A stretch of DNA of 64,000 nt from Xenorhabdus indica (GCF_014467235.1 NZ_NKHP01000018.1:30779-94778), one strand, 5' to 3'; counted from the first letter of the stretch, positions 36,687 to 46,949 are shown. Notes: generated by a model not told the origin, from the sequence alone. Numbers and translations are program-made.

Positions 36687-37718
36687 TTACAACGGAGGAA
36701 GCTCAGACAATGGCCAGCGAGCTTTAACAGTCACACCTAAAGCGTCTTTGGTAACGCTTTTCAAGCGGATCATCCCTGTTAATGCAATCATTGCTCCATT
36801 ATCAGTACAGAATTCAGGGCGGGCATAAAACACTTCACCACACAATTTTTCCATCATATTTTGCATACTAATACGTAATGCCTGGTTTGCACTAACCCCT
36901 CCCGCCATAACTAATCGTTTAAAACCAGTCTGCTCTAGTGCCCGTTTGCATTTTATTGTCAGCGTATCAACAACAGCATTTTCAAATGCATGAGCAATGT
37001 CTGCTTTAGTCTGTTCATCTTGTTTAGCATCACCACCACGAATGTGCTTATGAATCGTATTGGCTGCGAAAGTTTTCAAACCGGAGAAACTAAAATCCAG
37101 TCCCGGACGATCCGTCATTGGACGGGGGAAAACAAAACGACCTGCCTTACCTTTCTGTGCCATGCGGGAAAGAGCCGGGCCTCCAGGATAATCCAGTCCC
37201 AATAATTTTGCCGTCTTATCGAAAGCTTCACCTGCGGCATCATCAATGGATTCACCCAATAATTTATATTCACCAATACCCGTCACACTGATGAGCTGAG
37301 TATGCCCACCAGAAACCAGTAATGCGACAAAAGGAAATTCAGGCCTGTTTTCTTCTAACATAGGTGCCAATAAATGGCCTTCCATATGATGAACAGGAAT
37401 GGCGGGAACATCCCACGCGAAAGCCAATGAACGGCCAATAGTTGCTCCAACCATCAATGCCCCTACTAAGCCCGGACCTGCGGTATAAGCAACAGCATCA
37501 ATATCTTTACTCGTTAAGCCCGCCTCCTTCAAGGCCGCCTGAATCAGCGGAACCGTTTTACGGATGTGATCACGGGATGCAAGCTCAGGCACAACTCCTC
37601 CATAATCAGCATGTAGTTTTACCTGACTGTACAATTGATTGGCTAGCAGACCGGATTTGTCATCATAAATTGCGATTCCGGTTTCATCGCAGGACGTTTC
37701 TATACCTAAGACTCGCAT
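36687..37718 (-). CDS. tsaD: tRNA N6-threonylcarbamoyladenosine transferase TsaD
   Basis: 343 residues from the ATG at 37718 ([14 protein letters not shown]); a start six codons upstream is less likely as E. coli TsaD begins with [13 protein letters not shown]. Metal-binding HxxxH in [44 protein letters not shown] and [10 protein letters not shown] are all intact. With TsaB, TsaE and TsaC it makes t6A37 in ANN-decoding tRNAs. Transcribed away from rpsU, as in other enterobacteria. Essential core gene and good anchor for the chromosome. Confidence 0.97.
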   Translation of the reverse strand: MRVLGIETSCDETGIAIYDDKSGLLANQLYSQVKLHADYGGVVPELASRDHIRKTVPLIQAALKEAGLTSKDIDAVAYTAGPGLVGALMVGATIGRSLAFAWDVPAIPVHHMEGHLLAPMLEENRPEFPFVALLVSGGHTQLISVTGIGEYKLLGESIDDAAGEAFDKTAKLLGLDYPGGPALSRMAQKGKAGRFVFPRPMTDRPGLDFSFSGLKTFAANTIHKHIRGGDAKQDEQTKADIAHAFENAVVDTLTIKCKRALEQTGFKRLVMAGGVSANQALRISMQNMMEKLCGEVFYARPEFCTDNGAMIALTGMIRLKSVTKDALGVTVKARWPLSELPPL

Positions 37719-37822
37719 TGTACTTGCACTCACCACTATAATTAAAGCAAGCGCCAGTGTATCACTATCTACTTACAACCACTATTCACATCAACTCAGT
37801 TACAATCGTCTCCATTTACATG

Positions 37823-37851
37823 CTGACTCTTTATTCTGTTTAGTCTATAAT
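37823..37851 (+). promoter_or_regulatory. Promoter candidate P1 of rpsU-dnaG-rpoD
   Basis: -35 CTGACT (37823-37828), 17-base spacer, -10 TATAAT (37846-37851). In E. coli this operon also has tandem promoters. Confidence 0.6.
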
Positions 37852-37913
37852 CAGACTCCTACTTTGAATATCCTGTGTGGTTAATGTTAATAACGCCAGC
37901 ATTAGATTGTTCG

Positions 37914-37941
37914 TTTTACGTCCCAAAAAACAAACTATAAT
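37914..37941 (+). promoter_or_regulatory. Promoter candidate P2 of rpsU-dnaG-rpoD
   Basis: -35 TTTTAC (37914-37919), 16-base spacer, -10 TATAAT (37936-37941), about 140 bases before rpsU. Confidence 0.5.
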
Positions 37942-38067
37942 CTGTGGCGTTGTATGTTTCAATTTTCCTCGGCACTTTACAAAGCCGTGTTCATTGAAGT
38001 AAAATTCCGCACCATTTTTAAAGACGGCTGGCACTATCACGCCAGCGACAAACCCGATTTCTATTGA

Positions 38068-38295
<228 letters not shown>

Positions 38296-38348
38296 TCTTT
38301 GCGGTCTATCCGCATAGTGGTTATATTGACAAACTACTGCAGTTAAAG

Positions 38349-38375
38349 GCCGTGCTTTCCCAGAGAAAGCGCGGC
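38349..38375 (+). terminator. Attenuating terminator between rpsU and dnaG
   Basis: Eleven-pair stem GCCGTGCTTTC / GAAAGCGCGGC with a five-base loop and a short T-containing tail, at the position of the partial terminator T1 of E. coli, which lowers dnaG expression relative to rpsU. Confidence 0.75.
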
Positions 38376-38409
38376 TTATTCTCGTTCATCAACAGGCGTA
38401 AAAGGGCTT

Positions 38410-40158
38410 ATGGCTGGACGAATTCCACGCGCATTTATCAATGACTTATTAGCCAGAACCGATATCATTGATCTTATCGATGTCAGAGTGCCTCTTAAAA
38501 AGAAAGGTAAAAACCATCAGGCGTGTTGTCCTTTTCATAATGAAAAAACCCCTTCATTTACTGTTAATGGCGATAAACAGTTCTATCATTGCTTCGGTTG
38601 TGGGGCGCATGGTAATGCCATTGATTTTTTAATGAATTATGACAGGTTAGACTTTGTCGAATCCATTGAAGAGCTAGCTGCTATGCACGGGCTGGAAGTC
38701 CCTTATGAAGCAAGTTCTGGCGGCAGCCATATTGAGCGCCACCAACGACAAAATCTTTACCAGTTGATGGATAAACTAAACAGTTTCTATCAACATTCAC
38801 TGACAATACTAAACGGACAGACAGCCCGGCAATATCTGGCCAGGCGCGGACTCAGTGAAGAAATCATTCAGCGTTTTGCAATCGGCTTCGCTCCCGCGGG
38901 GTGGGATAATGCCCTGAAACGGTTTGCCCATAACGCCGAAGACCGCAAGCAATTAAACGATGCCGGAATGCTGGTCACGAATGACAACGGTCGTACTTAT
39001 GACCGTTTTCGTGAACGTATTATGTTCCCTATCCGTGATCGCCGGGGCCGTGTTATTGCATTCGGTGGCAGAGTGCTGGGAGATGCACTTCCCAAATACC
39101 TCAATTCACCGGAAACAGAGATTTTCCATAAAGGCCGTCAATTATATGGCCTTTATGAAGCACAGCAAAACCACAATTCCCTTTCAAGGTTATTGGTGGT
39201 TGAAGGCTATATGGATGTTGTCGCGCTAGCTCAGTTTGGCATTGATTATGCCGTGGCTTCGCTAGGAACATCCACAACTGCCGAGCACGTTCAGTTACTT
39301 TTCCGGACAACCGATAACGTCGTCTGTTGTTACGATGGAGACCGCGCAGGTCGTGATGCTGCATGGAGAACACTGGAAACAGCACTACCCTATCTGAATG
39401 ATGGCCGGCAATTACGTTTTATGTTCTTGCCTGATGGTGAAGATCCGGATTCACTGATCCGTAAAGAAGAGCGTGAATCTTTCGAACAGAGAATGGAAAA
39501 GGCACAAACTTTATCTGAATTTCTGTTCGATTCACTGCTACCACAGGTTGATTTGAGTACCCCGGAAGGCGCAACTAAGCTTAGCTCACTTGCTATGCCA
39601 TTGATTAGTCAGGTTCCGGGAGAAGCGTTGCGGCTCTATCTGCTTAAAGAACTTGGGAGACTACTGGGCATACCTGATACGACACAATTGGAACGATCTC
39701 TGGCAAAACTTGTCAAAAAAGATACCAATACATATCAGGCGCTAAAACTGAAACCAACAACAATGCGTATACTTATCGCATTGCTGGTGCAAAATCCGCA
39801 TTTAGCGACATTAGTTCCTTCATTACAGGGAATGTTTTCTGCTCAGATAGCGGGATTACCGTTATTTATAGAGCTCGTCGACACATGCCTTGCCCAACCA
39901 GGCTTAACAACCGGGCAGCTTTTGGAGCAATACCGCGATAATAAGTACGCAAAACAGCTTGAAAAACTCGCCGCATGGAACGATATACAAATAGAAGAAA
40001 TTGCTGAAAAAACGTTTAGTGATGCGTTGAATCATCTTTTTGCATCAGCTCTGGATGAGCGTTTCAATTTTTTGATTGCTAAAGAGAGAACAGAAGGACT
40101 GACCCCGGAAGAACGTGAAGAAGTCCGGTTAATCACAGAATCTGGAGCCAAAAGATAA
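38410..40158 (+). CDS. dnaG: DNA primase DnaG
   Basis: 582 residues (E. coli 581). N-terminal CHC2 zinc-binding domain CCPFHNEKTPSF ... YHCFGCGAHGNAI, RNA-polymerase domain with TOPRIM elements LVVEGYMDVVALAQFG and CYDGDRAGRDAAW, and a C-terminal DnaB-binding domain. Makes RNA primers for replication. Follows rpsU by 114 bases with the T1 hairpin in between, and precedes rpoD. Confidence 0.98.
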   Translation: MAGRIPRAFINDLLARTDIIDLIDVRVPLKKKGKNHQACCPFHNEKTPSFTVNGDKQFYHCFGCGAHGNAIDFLMNYDRLDFVESIEELAAMHGLEVPYEASSGGSHIERHQRQNLYQLMDKLNSFYQHSLTILNGQTARQYLARRGLSEEIIQRFAIGFAPAGWDNALKRFAHNAEDRKQLNDAGMLVTNDNGRTYDRFRERIMFPIRDRRGRVIAFGGRVLGDALPKYLNSPETEIFHKGRQLYGLYEAQQNHNSLSRLLVVEGYMDVVALAQFGIDYAVASLGTSTTAEHVQLLFRTTDNVVCCYDGDRAGRDAAWRTLETALPYLNDGRQLRFMFLPDGEDPDSLIRKEERESFEQRMEKAQTLSEFLFDSLLPQVDLSTPEGATKLSSLAMPLISQVPGEALRLYLLKELGRLLGIPDTTQLERSLAKLVKKDTNTYQALKLKPTTMRILIALLVQNPHLATLVPSLQGMFSAQIAGLPLFIELVDTCLAQPGLTTGQLLEQYRDNKYAKQLEKLAAWNDIQIEEIAEKTFSDALNHLFASALDERFNFLIAKERTEGLTPEEREEVRLITESGAKR

Positions 40159-40471
40159 ATGTTATTTCAATTAAAGCTGAGTTACCTGACAGATCTGATC
40201 CAACTCTATATGTGTAACATGGTTTGATAAAATTAATTTTCTGAAACTGGGTGGCTGAAAACAGCCAGATAAAACAGACTCTGAATTAAAATTTCGGATC
40301 ATAGATACAGAATTTACGGCTTAAATGCCGAATGAGGTAGGGAGATAACCCTACGATTGCCGCTATTGAGGGCAGTGGCAATATAACGAAAATGCCCCTA
40401 AATGTTATTGTTGGCATAATTTGTTTCGCCGACCGACACCAACCAATACTCTGAAGTGTGGATACCGTCTT
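40159..40471 (+). other. dnaG-rpoD intergenic region
   Basis: 313 bases without a gene. Contains small hairpins, for example GTAGGG / CCCTAC at 40337-40354, that could be mRNA processing sites; no clear rpoD-specific promoter was identified. Confidence 0.5.
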
Positions 40472-42316
40472 ATGGAGCAAAACCCGCAGTCACAGCTAAA
40501 GCTACTTGTCACACGAGGTAAGGAGCAAGGCTATTTGACCTATGCTGAGGTCAATGACCATCTGCCGGAAGATATCGTCGATTCTGATCAGATAGAAGAT
40601 ATCATCCAAATGATCAATGACATGGGCATCCAGGTAATGGAAGAGGCACCTGATGCCGATGATCTCATGTTGGCAGAAAACACAAACGACACCGATGAAG
40701 ATGCTGTAGAAGCAGCAGCGCAAGTGTTATCCAGTGTCGAGTCAGAAATCGGTCGTACTACCGATCCGGTTCGCATGTACATGCGTGAAATGGGTACAGT
40801 TGAGCTACTGACTCGCGAAGGTGAGATTGACATTGCAAAACGCATTGAAGATGGCATCAACCAAGTACAGTGCTCCGTTGCCGAATACCCTGAAGCGATT
40901 ACCTACCTGTTAGAGCAGTATGACCTTGTTGAAGCAGGTGAAAGCCGCCTGTCTGATTTAATCACAGGATTCGTTGATCCTAATGCAGAAGAAGATCTTG
41001 CACCGACAGCGACTCATGTTGGTTCTGAACTTCCTCAGGAAGAGCTTGATGATTCTGACGATGATGATGATGACGATGACGATACTGACAGTGAAGACGA
41101 TAACAGCATCGATCCAGAATTGGCTCGCCAGAAATTTCTGGAGCTGCGTGAACAACATGAAACTACCCGTCAGACAATCAAAAAATACGGTCGCAGCCAT
41201 CCAAATACTGCAGCGGAAATTTTAAAACTGTCCGAAGTATTCAAGCAATTCCGTCTTGTACCAAAACAGTTTGATTACTTGGTCAATAACATGCGTTCCA
41301 TGATGGATCGCGTACGTCTTCAAGAACGTCAAATCATGAAGATGTGTATTGAACAGAGCAAAATGCCAAAGAAAAACTTCATCACTCTGTTTTCTGGCAA
41401 TGAAACGAATGATACATGGTTTACTGCTGCAAAAGCGATGAACAAACCATGGTCTGATAAACTGCTAGAAGTTGAAGAAGAGGTCATGCGTAGCCTGCAA
41501 AAGCTGCGCCAGATCGAAGAAGAAACTGGCTTAACTATTGATCAAGTCAAAGATATCAACCGTCGCATGTCAATCGGTGAAGCAAAAGCCCGCCGTGCGA
41601 AGAAAGAAATGGTTGAAGCGAACTTACGTCTGGTTATTTCTATTGCCAAGAAATACACCAACCGTGGTCTGCAATTCCTTGACCTGATCCAGGAAGGTAA
41701 TATCGGCCTGATGAAAGCGGTTGATAAGTTTGAATACCGCCGTGGTTATAAGTTCTCAACTTATGCTACATGGTGGATCCGTCAGGCTATTACCCGTTCT
41801 ATTGCGGATCAGGCCCGTACCATTCGTATTCCTGTACATATGATTGAGACGATCAACAAACTCAATCGTATTTCCCGTCAGATGCTACAGGAAATGGGAC
41901 GTGAACCATCACCGGAAGAGCTGGCAGAACGTATGCTGATGCCGGAAGATAAGATCCGCAAAGTACTGAAAATTGCCAAAGAACCTATTTCCATGGAAAC
42001 ACCAGTTGGAGATGATGAAGATTCACATCTCGGTGATTTCATTGAAGATACCACATTGGAGCTGCCGCTGGATTCTGCCACATCAGAAAGCCTGCGTTCT
42101 GCTACCCACGATGTGTTGGCAGGCTTAACTGCACGTGAAGCGAAAGTTCTGCGTATGCGTTTTGGTATCGATATGAACACTGACCATACACTGGAAGAAG
42201 TTGGTAAACAATTTGACGTAACCCGTGAGCGTATTCGTCAGATCGAGGCTAAAGCTCTGCGCAAACTGCGTCATCCAAGCCGTTCGGAAGTACTGCGCAG
42301 CTTCCTTGATGACTAA
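40472..42316 (+). CDS. rpoD: RNA polymerase sigma factor RpoD (sigma-70)
   Basis: 614 residues from ATG 40472 ([12 protein letters not shown]); an in-frame ATG 17 codons upstream is not the family start. Region 1.1, an acidic tract of repeated Asp codons (about residues 188-210), region 2 ([51 protein letters not shown] in part), region 3 and region 4 ([23 protein letters not shown]) are all intact. Housekeeping sigma factor. Ends just before a strong bidirectional terminator. Confidence 0.98.
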   Translation: MEQNPQSQLKLLVTRGKEQGYLTYAEVNDHLPEDIVDSDQIEDIIQMINDMGIQVMEEAPDADDLMLAENTNDTDEDAVEAAAQVLSSVESEIGRTTDPVRMYMREMGTVELLTREGEIDIAKRIEDGINQVQCSVAEYPEAITYLLEQYDLVEAGESRLSDLITGFVDPNAEEDLAPTATHVGSELPQEELDDSDDDDDDDDDTDSEDDNSIDPELARQKFLELREQHETTRQTIKKYGRSHPNTAAEILKLSEVFKQFRLVPKQFDYLVNNMRSMMDRVRLQERQIMKMCIEQSKMPKKNFITLFSGNETNDTWFTAAKAMNKPWSDKLLEVEEEVMRSLQKLRQIEEETGLTIDQVKDINRRMSIGEAKARRAKKEMVEANLRLVISIAKKYTNRGLQFLDLIQEGNIGLMKAVDKFEYRRGYKFSTYATWWIRQAITRSIADQARTIRIPVHMIETINKLNRISRQMLQEMGREPSPEELAERMLMPEDKIRKVLKIAKEPISMETPVGDDEDSHLGDFIEDTTLELPLDSATSESLRSATHDVLAGLTAREAKVLRMRFGIDMNTDHTLEEVGKQFDVTRERIRQIEAKALRKLRHPSRSEVLRSFLDD

Positions 42317-42337
42317 AGGGATCTGCTGAAAAACCTG

Positions 42338-42367
42338 AAAAGCGTCTGTTCTGGCAGACGCTTTTTT
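42338..42367. terminator. Bidirectional intrinsic terminator after rpoD
   Basis: Perfect 11-pair stem AAAAGCGTCTG / CAGACGCTTTT with six-base loop and T-run; the A-run on the other side lets it serve the convergent GNAT gene too. Confidence 0.9.
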
Positions 42368-42368
42368 A

Positions 42369-43166
42369 TTATTCATGTGTAGCCTTCTTTTCACGAATAA
42401 ATCCCTGACATTCAAATAATGGTTTAAAACCAATGCGACGATATAAGCCATTTCCATCACGCGAAGCCTCCAGATAACACATAGTCGCGTTATGCAGCTT
42501 AGCTTCTTTCAGTACATAATTAATCAAAGCAGAAGCATATCCCCTTCTCTTCTTTTCCTTCACTGTACCGATATCATCAAGACGGATGATATTGTCCAGC
42601 CTTGATAAAGTTAGGGCACAGATTGGCTGATCATCTACATACAGGGCGTAATGTTGCAGACATTTTCCAGCATTCAATGCCATCTGATGACATTGCTGAT
42701 ACTGTCCGGAAATAAAATGACCTATTTCAAATGCACTTTCTACCGGAATAGCCCAATCAACCAAACAATGGTCAACACGCTGGATTTCATACCCTTCAAC
42801 ACCCTCATCCACGATATTCCAATTCATCAAATCGAGCTGCATAACGGTAGTTATGCTATCAGGATCAAACACAAACCCTGCCTGCTGGATAACCGCTAAG
42901 ACCTGACTACCTGGCACTACGGTAACAATCAAAAACGGAACATTCGCTTTCTCATCAAGTAACTGAATCCCTGTTTTTAGCTCTTCTGCTGTTTGTTCAT
43001 GTCCATCTACCACCAGCAAAAAATTTAATGCATCAGTTTCAACACCTGTTACATAAGCTCGAACCCCAGTGCTGATATGTTGATACATTCGGCTGATAGA
43101 TGAGAAAAAATAATCTTCCAGTTTACGATGGGCCAAAACAGCCTCTGATAAGTTGTATATGCTCAT
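42369..43166 (-). CDS. GNAT-family N-acetyltransferase
   Basis: 265 residues. The C-terminal half is a GNAT domain: ICALTLSRLDNIIRLDDIGTV, the acetyl-CoA loop KKRRGYASALINYVL, and CYLEASRDGNGLYRRIGFKPL. The N-terminal half (LNFLLVVDGHEQTAEELKT) is a second, divergent domain, so this is a two-domain acetyltransferase. Substrate unknown. It converges with rpoD. Confidence 0.8.
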   Translation of the reverse strand: MSIYNLSEAVLAHRKLEDYFFSSISRMYQHISTGVRAYVTGVETDALNFLLVVDGHEQTAEELKTGIQLLDEKANVPFLIVTVVPGSQVLAVIQQAGFVFDPDSITTVMQLDLMNWNIVDEGVEGYEIQRVDHCLVDWAIPVESAFEIGHFISGQYQQCHQMALNAGKCLQHYALYVDDQPICALTLSRLDNIIRLDDIGTVKEKKRRGYASALINYVLKEAKLHNATMCYLEASRDGNGLYRRIGFKPLFECQGFIREKKATHE

Positions 43167-43453
43167 ATTTGAATTACGAAAATATTTTTACAGGAAAATA
43201 TAAGAACGGTTTCAAATCAAAAAACACGAAACATAATCAACAATATTTTTATGTTCAAACAATAATCAAGATACAATAAATAACCAGAGAAATTTATCAA
43301 AAAAGCAATCAGTATCACTAAAAAATATTTTATAGTAACTATAAATAGTTTAAATACGTTAAAAAGCACTGATTTTTGTCTATAAAACACGCATATGAAT
43401 TTTGAGGGCTAGACCTGGTGCCACACAGTACCGTATAATCCTCCCAATTCAAC
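43167..43453. other. AT-rich gap between the GNAT gene and tRNA
   Basis: Nothing recognised except likely promoters for the flanking GNAT gene and tRNA. Confidence 0.5.
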
Positions 43454-43529
43454 GGCCCCTTAGCTCAGTGGTTAGAGCAGGCGACTCATAATCGCTTGGT
43501 CGCTGGTTCAAATCCAGCAGGGGCCACCA
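43454..43529 (+). tRNA. ileX: tRNA-Ile2 (anticodon CAT, lysidine-modified)
   Basis: 76 bases folding as a full cloverleaf: acceptor GGCCCCT / AGGGGCC, D arm GCTC..GAGC, anticodon loop CTCATAA, T arm GCTGG TTCAAAT CCAGC, encoded CCA. It is nearly identical to E. coli ileX rather than elongator tRNA-Met, so the CAT anticodon would be converted by TilS to read AUA. tRNA genes are common integration sites, and phage-like sequence follows on the 3' side. Confidence 0.95.
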
Positions 43530-43557
43530 AATTTAAGCTGTTAAATCAGCACATTAG

Positions 43558-43583
43558 GCCACTTTTAGACAAGTGGCTTTTTT
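43558..43583 (+). terminator. Intrinsic terminator after tRNA-Ile2
   Basis: Stem GCCACTT / AAGTGGC, six-base loop and six T. Confidence 0.85.
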
Positions 43584-43650
43584 GTTTTTATAAGTCAGTG
43601 GCGATAAAATGGCGACAGGGATTTTCTGCATTCATTAACGTACAGGAGTC

Positions 43651-43842
43651 ATGATGGAAACTAACCCCCTACATAAAGTCAGTGAGATAAAAACTTTTTC
43701 TTCTTCAATTTGGCCTGATGAAGAAGTTGCTATCAATAAATTATTAGCCACGAAAAAATGGATATTACTCGGTTGCGCAAGCGGCACAGATAGAGATGGT
43801 AGCCCCATGCATGAATGGGTGCTTGGAAAAATAGTTCCATAA
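43651..43842 (+). CDS. Small hypothetical protein near tRNA
   Basis: 63 residues (ISxSSIWPDEEVAINKLLATKKWILLGCASG-like pattern), preceded by AGGAG; two adjacent ATG codons could start it. I do not recognise the family, but proteins of this size lie next to tRNA-integrated phages. The preceding sequence with two GGCGA(T/C)A repeats resembles the region before P4-type integrase genes; no integrase follows. Confidence 0.45.
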   Translation: MMETNPLHKVSEIKTFSSSIWPDEEVAINKLLATKKWILLGCASGTDRDGSPMHEWVLGKIVP

Positions 43843-44332
43843 ATTTCATCTTATAATTTTTTATAAGCCGCATCTATCCTGTCTTGGGTGTAGCCAAGCG
43901 GCTTCTCTCCGTGATCTTCTTTTCCACGTAAAATAGAATTTTACTTTTAATATCAATGCATTGATATTTTTCCGCGATCCGCTTTTGATCCAAAAACTGA
44001 AATCCCCTGAAAATCTTTTCACTCCTTTCAGTTTGGGATTTTTTCCACAGCGCCAGTACGGGTGCGCTCTGGCGATTCGCTTTGTAGGATTTGAAAACTG
44101 AAAAAATTTTTTGATCCAAAACGTGCAGGCGGGTGCGGTGTAGTGCGTTTTACGTCAGGTTGACGTTTATTTCGTGGGAATTGTGCGGCATGAGCGCAAC
44201 GCAGGGACGCGATCCAAATTAATCGCAGAGGGAGCAGGTTTATATGTGAATGGCGCTGCGTGCATCTGGTGGCGTTTTATTGGGAAGTAAAAAAGGCCAC
44301 GGTTTAACGCAGCCTCTTAATAGTGATCTTCG
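43843..44332. other. Probable integration scar without genes
   Basis: About 490 bases with mixed composition. TTTTGATCCAAAA occurs twice (43985 and 44107 areas). An open frame on the minus strand at 43874-44119 (81 codons) has no recognised domain and was not called. Interpreted as leftover of an integrated element. Confidence 0.35.
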
Positions 44333-44749
44333 TTACTCAATAGACAACGTGAATTGATGCCCGATCGCGGTTGCCGCCTTCGCCACCGTATCAATCTTAG
44401 TTGAATGGTGTAAGTCAAAGATACGGGTGACTTCCTGCTTCTTCACGCCCATACGCTGGGCTAACTCCGTTTGCGTTAACCGGGAGTCAACGAACGCATT
44501 GAGCATCAGCACCTTTGAGGCCACGCTTAAGGGCACATCGACATAATCGTCACGTTGCCCTATCGGGCTGGGTAACGGTATTTTTTTACTGTCTTCAAAG
44601 TAGAATTCGAAAGACGTTATTAACGCATCAAGCGCCATCTCCAGCGCTTCTTCCCGTGTTTCCCCTTGGGTTAAGGCTTCGGGGATATCCGGGAACGAGA
44701 CGAAATAACCGCCTTCTTCTACAAGTTCGAGTATTACGGGATATCGCAT
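44333..44749 (-). CDS. hicB: HicB-family antitoxin
   Basis: 138 residues. N-terminal HicB domain (YPVILELVEEGGYFVSFPDIPEALTQGETREEAL) with a partial RNase-H-like fold, and a C-terminal helix-turn-helix (LTQTELAQRMGVKKQEVTRIFDL). It neutralises HicA and represses the operon. It lies 54 bases downstream of the small hicA, in the toxin-first order usual for hicAB. Confidence 0.9.
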   Translation of the reverse strand: MRYPVILELVEEGGYFVSFPDIPEALTQGETREEALEMALDALITSFEFYFEDSKKIPLPSPIGQRDDYVDVPLSVASKVLMLNAFVDSRLTQTELAQRMGVKKQEVTRIFDLHHSTKIDTVAKAATAIGHQFTLSIE

Positions 44750-44803
44750 AGTATTTGATAGTGAAGCTGTGCGAGAACCCGCCTCTGATGAGACGGGTTT
44801 TTA

Positions 44804-44977
44804 TTACAATCCTAACTGCTTGATGATTGCTTTCCTCAGTGGTTCTTTTATCTCATGGGCGGGGTGTCTTGGCATAATGGTGCATTTTCCCTTGTATCTT
44901 AGTTTCAGGTGGTTTGTTCCGTTTGAAACTTCGACGCCCTGAGCTTCCAGCCACCGTCTAAACTCGCTTTGCTTCAC
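44804..44977 (-). CDS. hicA: HicA-family mRNA interferase toxin
   Basis: 57 codons starting at GTG behind a strong GGAGGAG. Reads MKQSEFRRWLEAQGVEV, NGTNHLKLRYKGKCTIMPRHP and HEIKEPLRKAIIKQLGL: the double-stranded-RNA-binding-like fold of HicA with the catalytic histidine in TNHLKL. HicA cleaves mRNA when free of HicB. Easy to miss because it is short and starts with GTG. The full catalytic sequence is present. Confidence 0.9.
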   Translation of the reverse strand: MKQSEFRRWLEAQGVEVSNGTNHLKLRYKGKCTIMPRHPAHEIKEPLRKAIIKQLGL

Positions 44978-45009
44978 TGCTCCTCCATTCTGTTGAACAT
45001 GGAATTATA

Positions 45010-45048
45010 GTAAACATTTACGCTTACTTCGTCAACATTTATGTTTAC
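45010..45048 (-). promoter_or_regulatory. Putative hicAB operator/promoter
   Basis: Palindromic array: GTAAA-CA-TTTAC (45010-45021) and outer GTAAACAT / ATGTTTAC (45010-45017 and 45041-45048), 33 bases before hicA. Suits autorepression by the HicB helix-turn-helix. Confidence 0.6.
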
Positions 45049-45071
45049 CTAAAGGCGGGCAGGCAAACAAA

Positions 45072-45091
45072 AACCCCGCCGGAGCGAGGTT
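45072..45091 (-). terminator. Terminator after the tail-gene cluster
   Basis: Stem AACCTCGC / GCGGGGTT (one mismatch) on the minus strand followed by a T-run, 220 bases after the last tail gene. Confidence 0.6.
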
Positions 45092-45311
45092 ATTTGATAA
45101 ACAGGCAATCAATTGGTGAGGTTGATTGCGTTGTCTTTAGGTTGATAAGGGGTGTCCAGGAGCCAACGGATGAAAGTTTATTGACACCGCCATCATCATT
45201 CTCAGCGTGTTAATTGCACATTAGAATTGATTCGTGCATTTCTGAAATAGGACTTCAATCTTACTTCTTACCACTTAAGTTAGCAATCTCACTCATTTGT
45301 AATATTAATAC
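45092..45311. other. Gap between terminator and tail cluster
   Basis: No gene recognised. Confidence 0.4.
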
Positions 45312-46949
45312 TCACCCAATCACAGGCGAATACTTCTGTTTCAGCCCGTCCGATTTATAGGCTGTGTTCCTGATGGCGCTGGCGTTCTCCGGGGTGCCTG
45401 TGTTGTGATGGATATGGACGGCGGTCAGCTCCGCCAGTTCTTTCACCACGTCCAGCGTGTCTAACATCAGGGTCATCACATTGATTTGCTGGCTGCCCAC
45501 CCAGACCACGGGGGCGACAATTTCCTGTTTCACTCCAGCAATGCTCTGTTTAAGCAGGCCAATTTTCTCTATCAGCTTTTGGCCGACATCGATATGGGCC
45601 TCTTTCCCGACACTGGCAACGAAATTCGCTGAGGTTGCCACACTGTAGTCACCCTCTGTAATTTGCTGAATAGCACCTGCCAATAGCGTGGACGTTCCCA
45701 AGACCGTGATTTTATCCGTGGCCTGAATCGTCGTGTCGCGAGCAACCACGGTGCGGGTTTCCGTGTCGGCTTTGATTTCGCGGTGCATGGACGATTCGTT
45801 AATGGTCTGGTCAGTCTGCCGCACCCAACTGCCCTCCTGCGTGACCCGCTGCGACACTTCCGCCCGCTGCTGCTGCAATTGTTCGCCCGGTTTGATATCC
45901 GGCAGGGTGTTGCCCTGACTTAAGGTCTGGCGGATAAAGGGTTTATCGGGCCGTCCGCCTTCAAAGGCAATTTCAACCACCGTCCCAATAGGTGGATACT
46001 GAAACATACCCGATTCACTGCCCGCCATGGGCAAAGGCAGCGGTACGGCACGATAAACCGGGGCAGCGGCGTCTTTGCCGTTATCATCCAGCAATTGCAC
46101 ATCAACCGCATAGCGCGGGCGGAACGGGTCAGAAATATCGCCGCTGACGGTGTTTTCGGTGTGTGCTTCAATGCGGGCGAATTTGGGCAGGTGTGTGCCC
46201 GCTGATAATTCCGGGTAAGCGGCATCAATCTGACGCTGAACAGGGGTTTTATTCTCCGTCTGGCCTTTCGGCTGCCACGTGATGCTCATGTTTTCATTCA
46301 TCAGATTGACTTTGGTCAGCCGCTGCTGATTGACCACAAAGCCGGGGCGCAGGGATTGGATCATGGGAATGGTCATGGCATTGCCTGCCGACTGACTCTG
46401 GCTGAATTCATTCGGGATTTCAGCGGGCTTGCCCGTAAACATTGAATGTCCCCAACTGCCCAGATACACCGAACCATCCGGCAACTGGTGCCAGATATAG
46501 TCCTCAATGGCAAAAAGCGGGCCCAGACTGCCCAATAACTGGCAGCCCGTGCCATTATGGGTATAGTGCGGGATGGGTTTATCAGTATAGGGGGCATCTG
46601 GTAGCGTGAACGTCAGGCCACTGTGTTCCTGCAACCACGCTACCATCTGGCGTAACGTCGGGTGCTGAAACGAACACGGCCACGGGCGATCAAACACGCC
46701 AACCAGTTCACGCACAAACAGGCGTTGGTAACCGTTCTGGGCAGGCTGTGAACGTTCCACATACCCCGTAAACCAGCGCAGCACCAAATCCGTATAGCCC
46801 ACATCCAGGCGCACCAGTTTCCCGGTGTAATCGGTGGTCGTCTCTGCCGTGATAAAGCCCCGGCCACAGGCGGACAATTCCAGCATGAGATTGGCATCGA
46901 CCACATGAACCTCATCACCAGATAAGTAGAGGCGCTGGATAGGCTTCAT
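45312..46949 (-). CDS. Baseplate hub/spike protein (VgrG-like gp27-gp5 fusion)
   Basis: 545 residues. The N-terminal 330 residues resemble the hub of contractile tails (ATTTDYTGKLVRLDVGYTDLVLRWFTGYVE-type pattern in part, LFAIEDYIWHQLPDGSVYLG). Residues 280-370 form the OB/gp5-like part (DPFRPRYAVDVQLLDDNG, PPIGTVVEIAFEGGRPDKPFI). The C-terminal 150 residues repeat beta-like segments, as a spike would. It forms the central puncturing device. Starts in an ATGA overlap with the upstream gene and is the last gene of the cluster. The fused gpD/gpV role is inferred. Confidence 0.7.
   Translation of the reverse strand: MKPIQRLYLSGDEVHVVDANLMLELSACGRGFITAETTTDYTGKLVRLDVGYTDLVLRWFTGYVERSQPAQNGYQRLFVRELVGVFDRPWPCSFQHPTLRQMVAWLQEHSGLTFTLPDAPYTDKPIPHYTHNGTGCQLLGSLGPLFAIEDYIWHQLPDGSVYLGSWGHSMFTGKPAEIPNEFSQSQSAGNAMTIPMIQSLRPGFVVNQQRLTKVNLMNENMSITWQPKGQTENKTPVQRQIDAAYPELSAGTHLPKFARIEAHTENTVSGDISDPFRPRYAVDVQLLDDNGKDAAAPVYRAVPLPLPMAGSESGMFQYPPIGTVVEIAFEGGRPDKPFIRQTLSQGNTLPDIKPGEQLQQQRAEVSQRVTQEGSWVRQTDQTINESSMHREIKADTETRTVVARDTTIQATDKITVLGTSTLLAGAIQQITEGDYSVATSANFVASVGKEAHIDVGQKLIEKIGLLKQSIAGVKQEIVAPVVWVGSQQINVMTLMLDTLDVVKELAELTAVHIHHNTGTPENASAIRNTAYKSDGLKQKYSPVIG

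Noticed and set aside
40958..41225. ORFs overlapping the acidic tract of rpoD on both strands
   Set aside because: They arise from the repeated GAT/GAC codons of the sigma-70 acidic region; rpoD itself is fully intact.
43454..43529. Elongator tRNA-Met
   Set aside because: The CAT anticodon fits, but the acceptor and arm sequences agree with tRNA-Ile2 (ileX) rather than tRNA-Met.
43874..44119. 81-codon minus-strand ORF after tRNA-Ile2
   Set aside because: No domain and no convincing ribosome site; the DNA looks like an integration scar.
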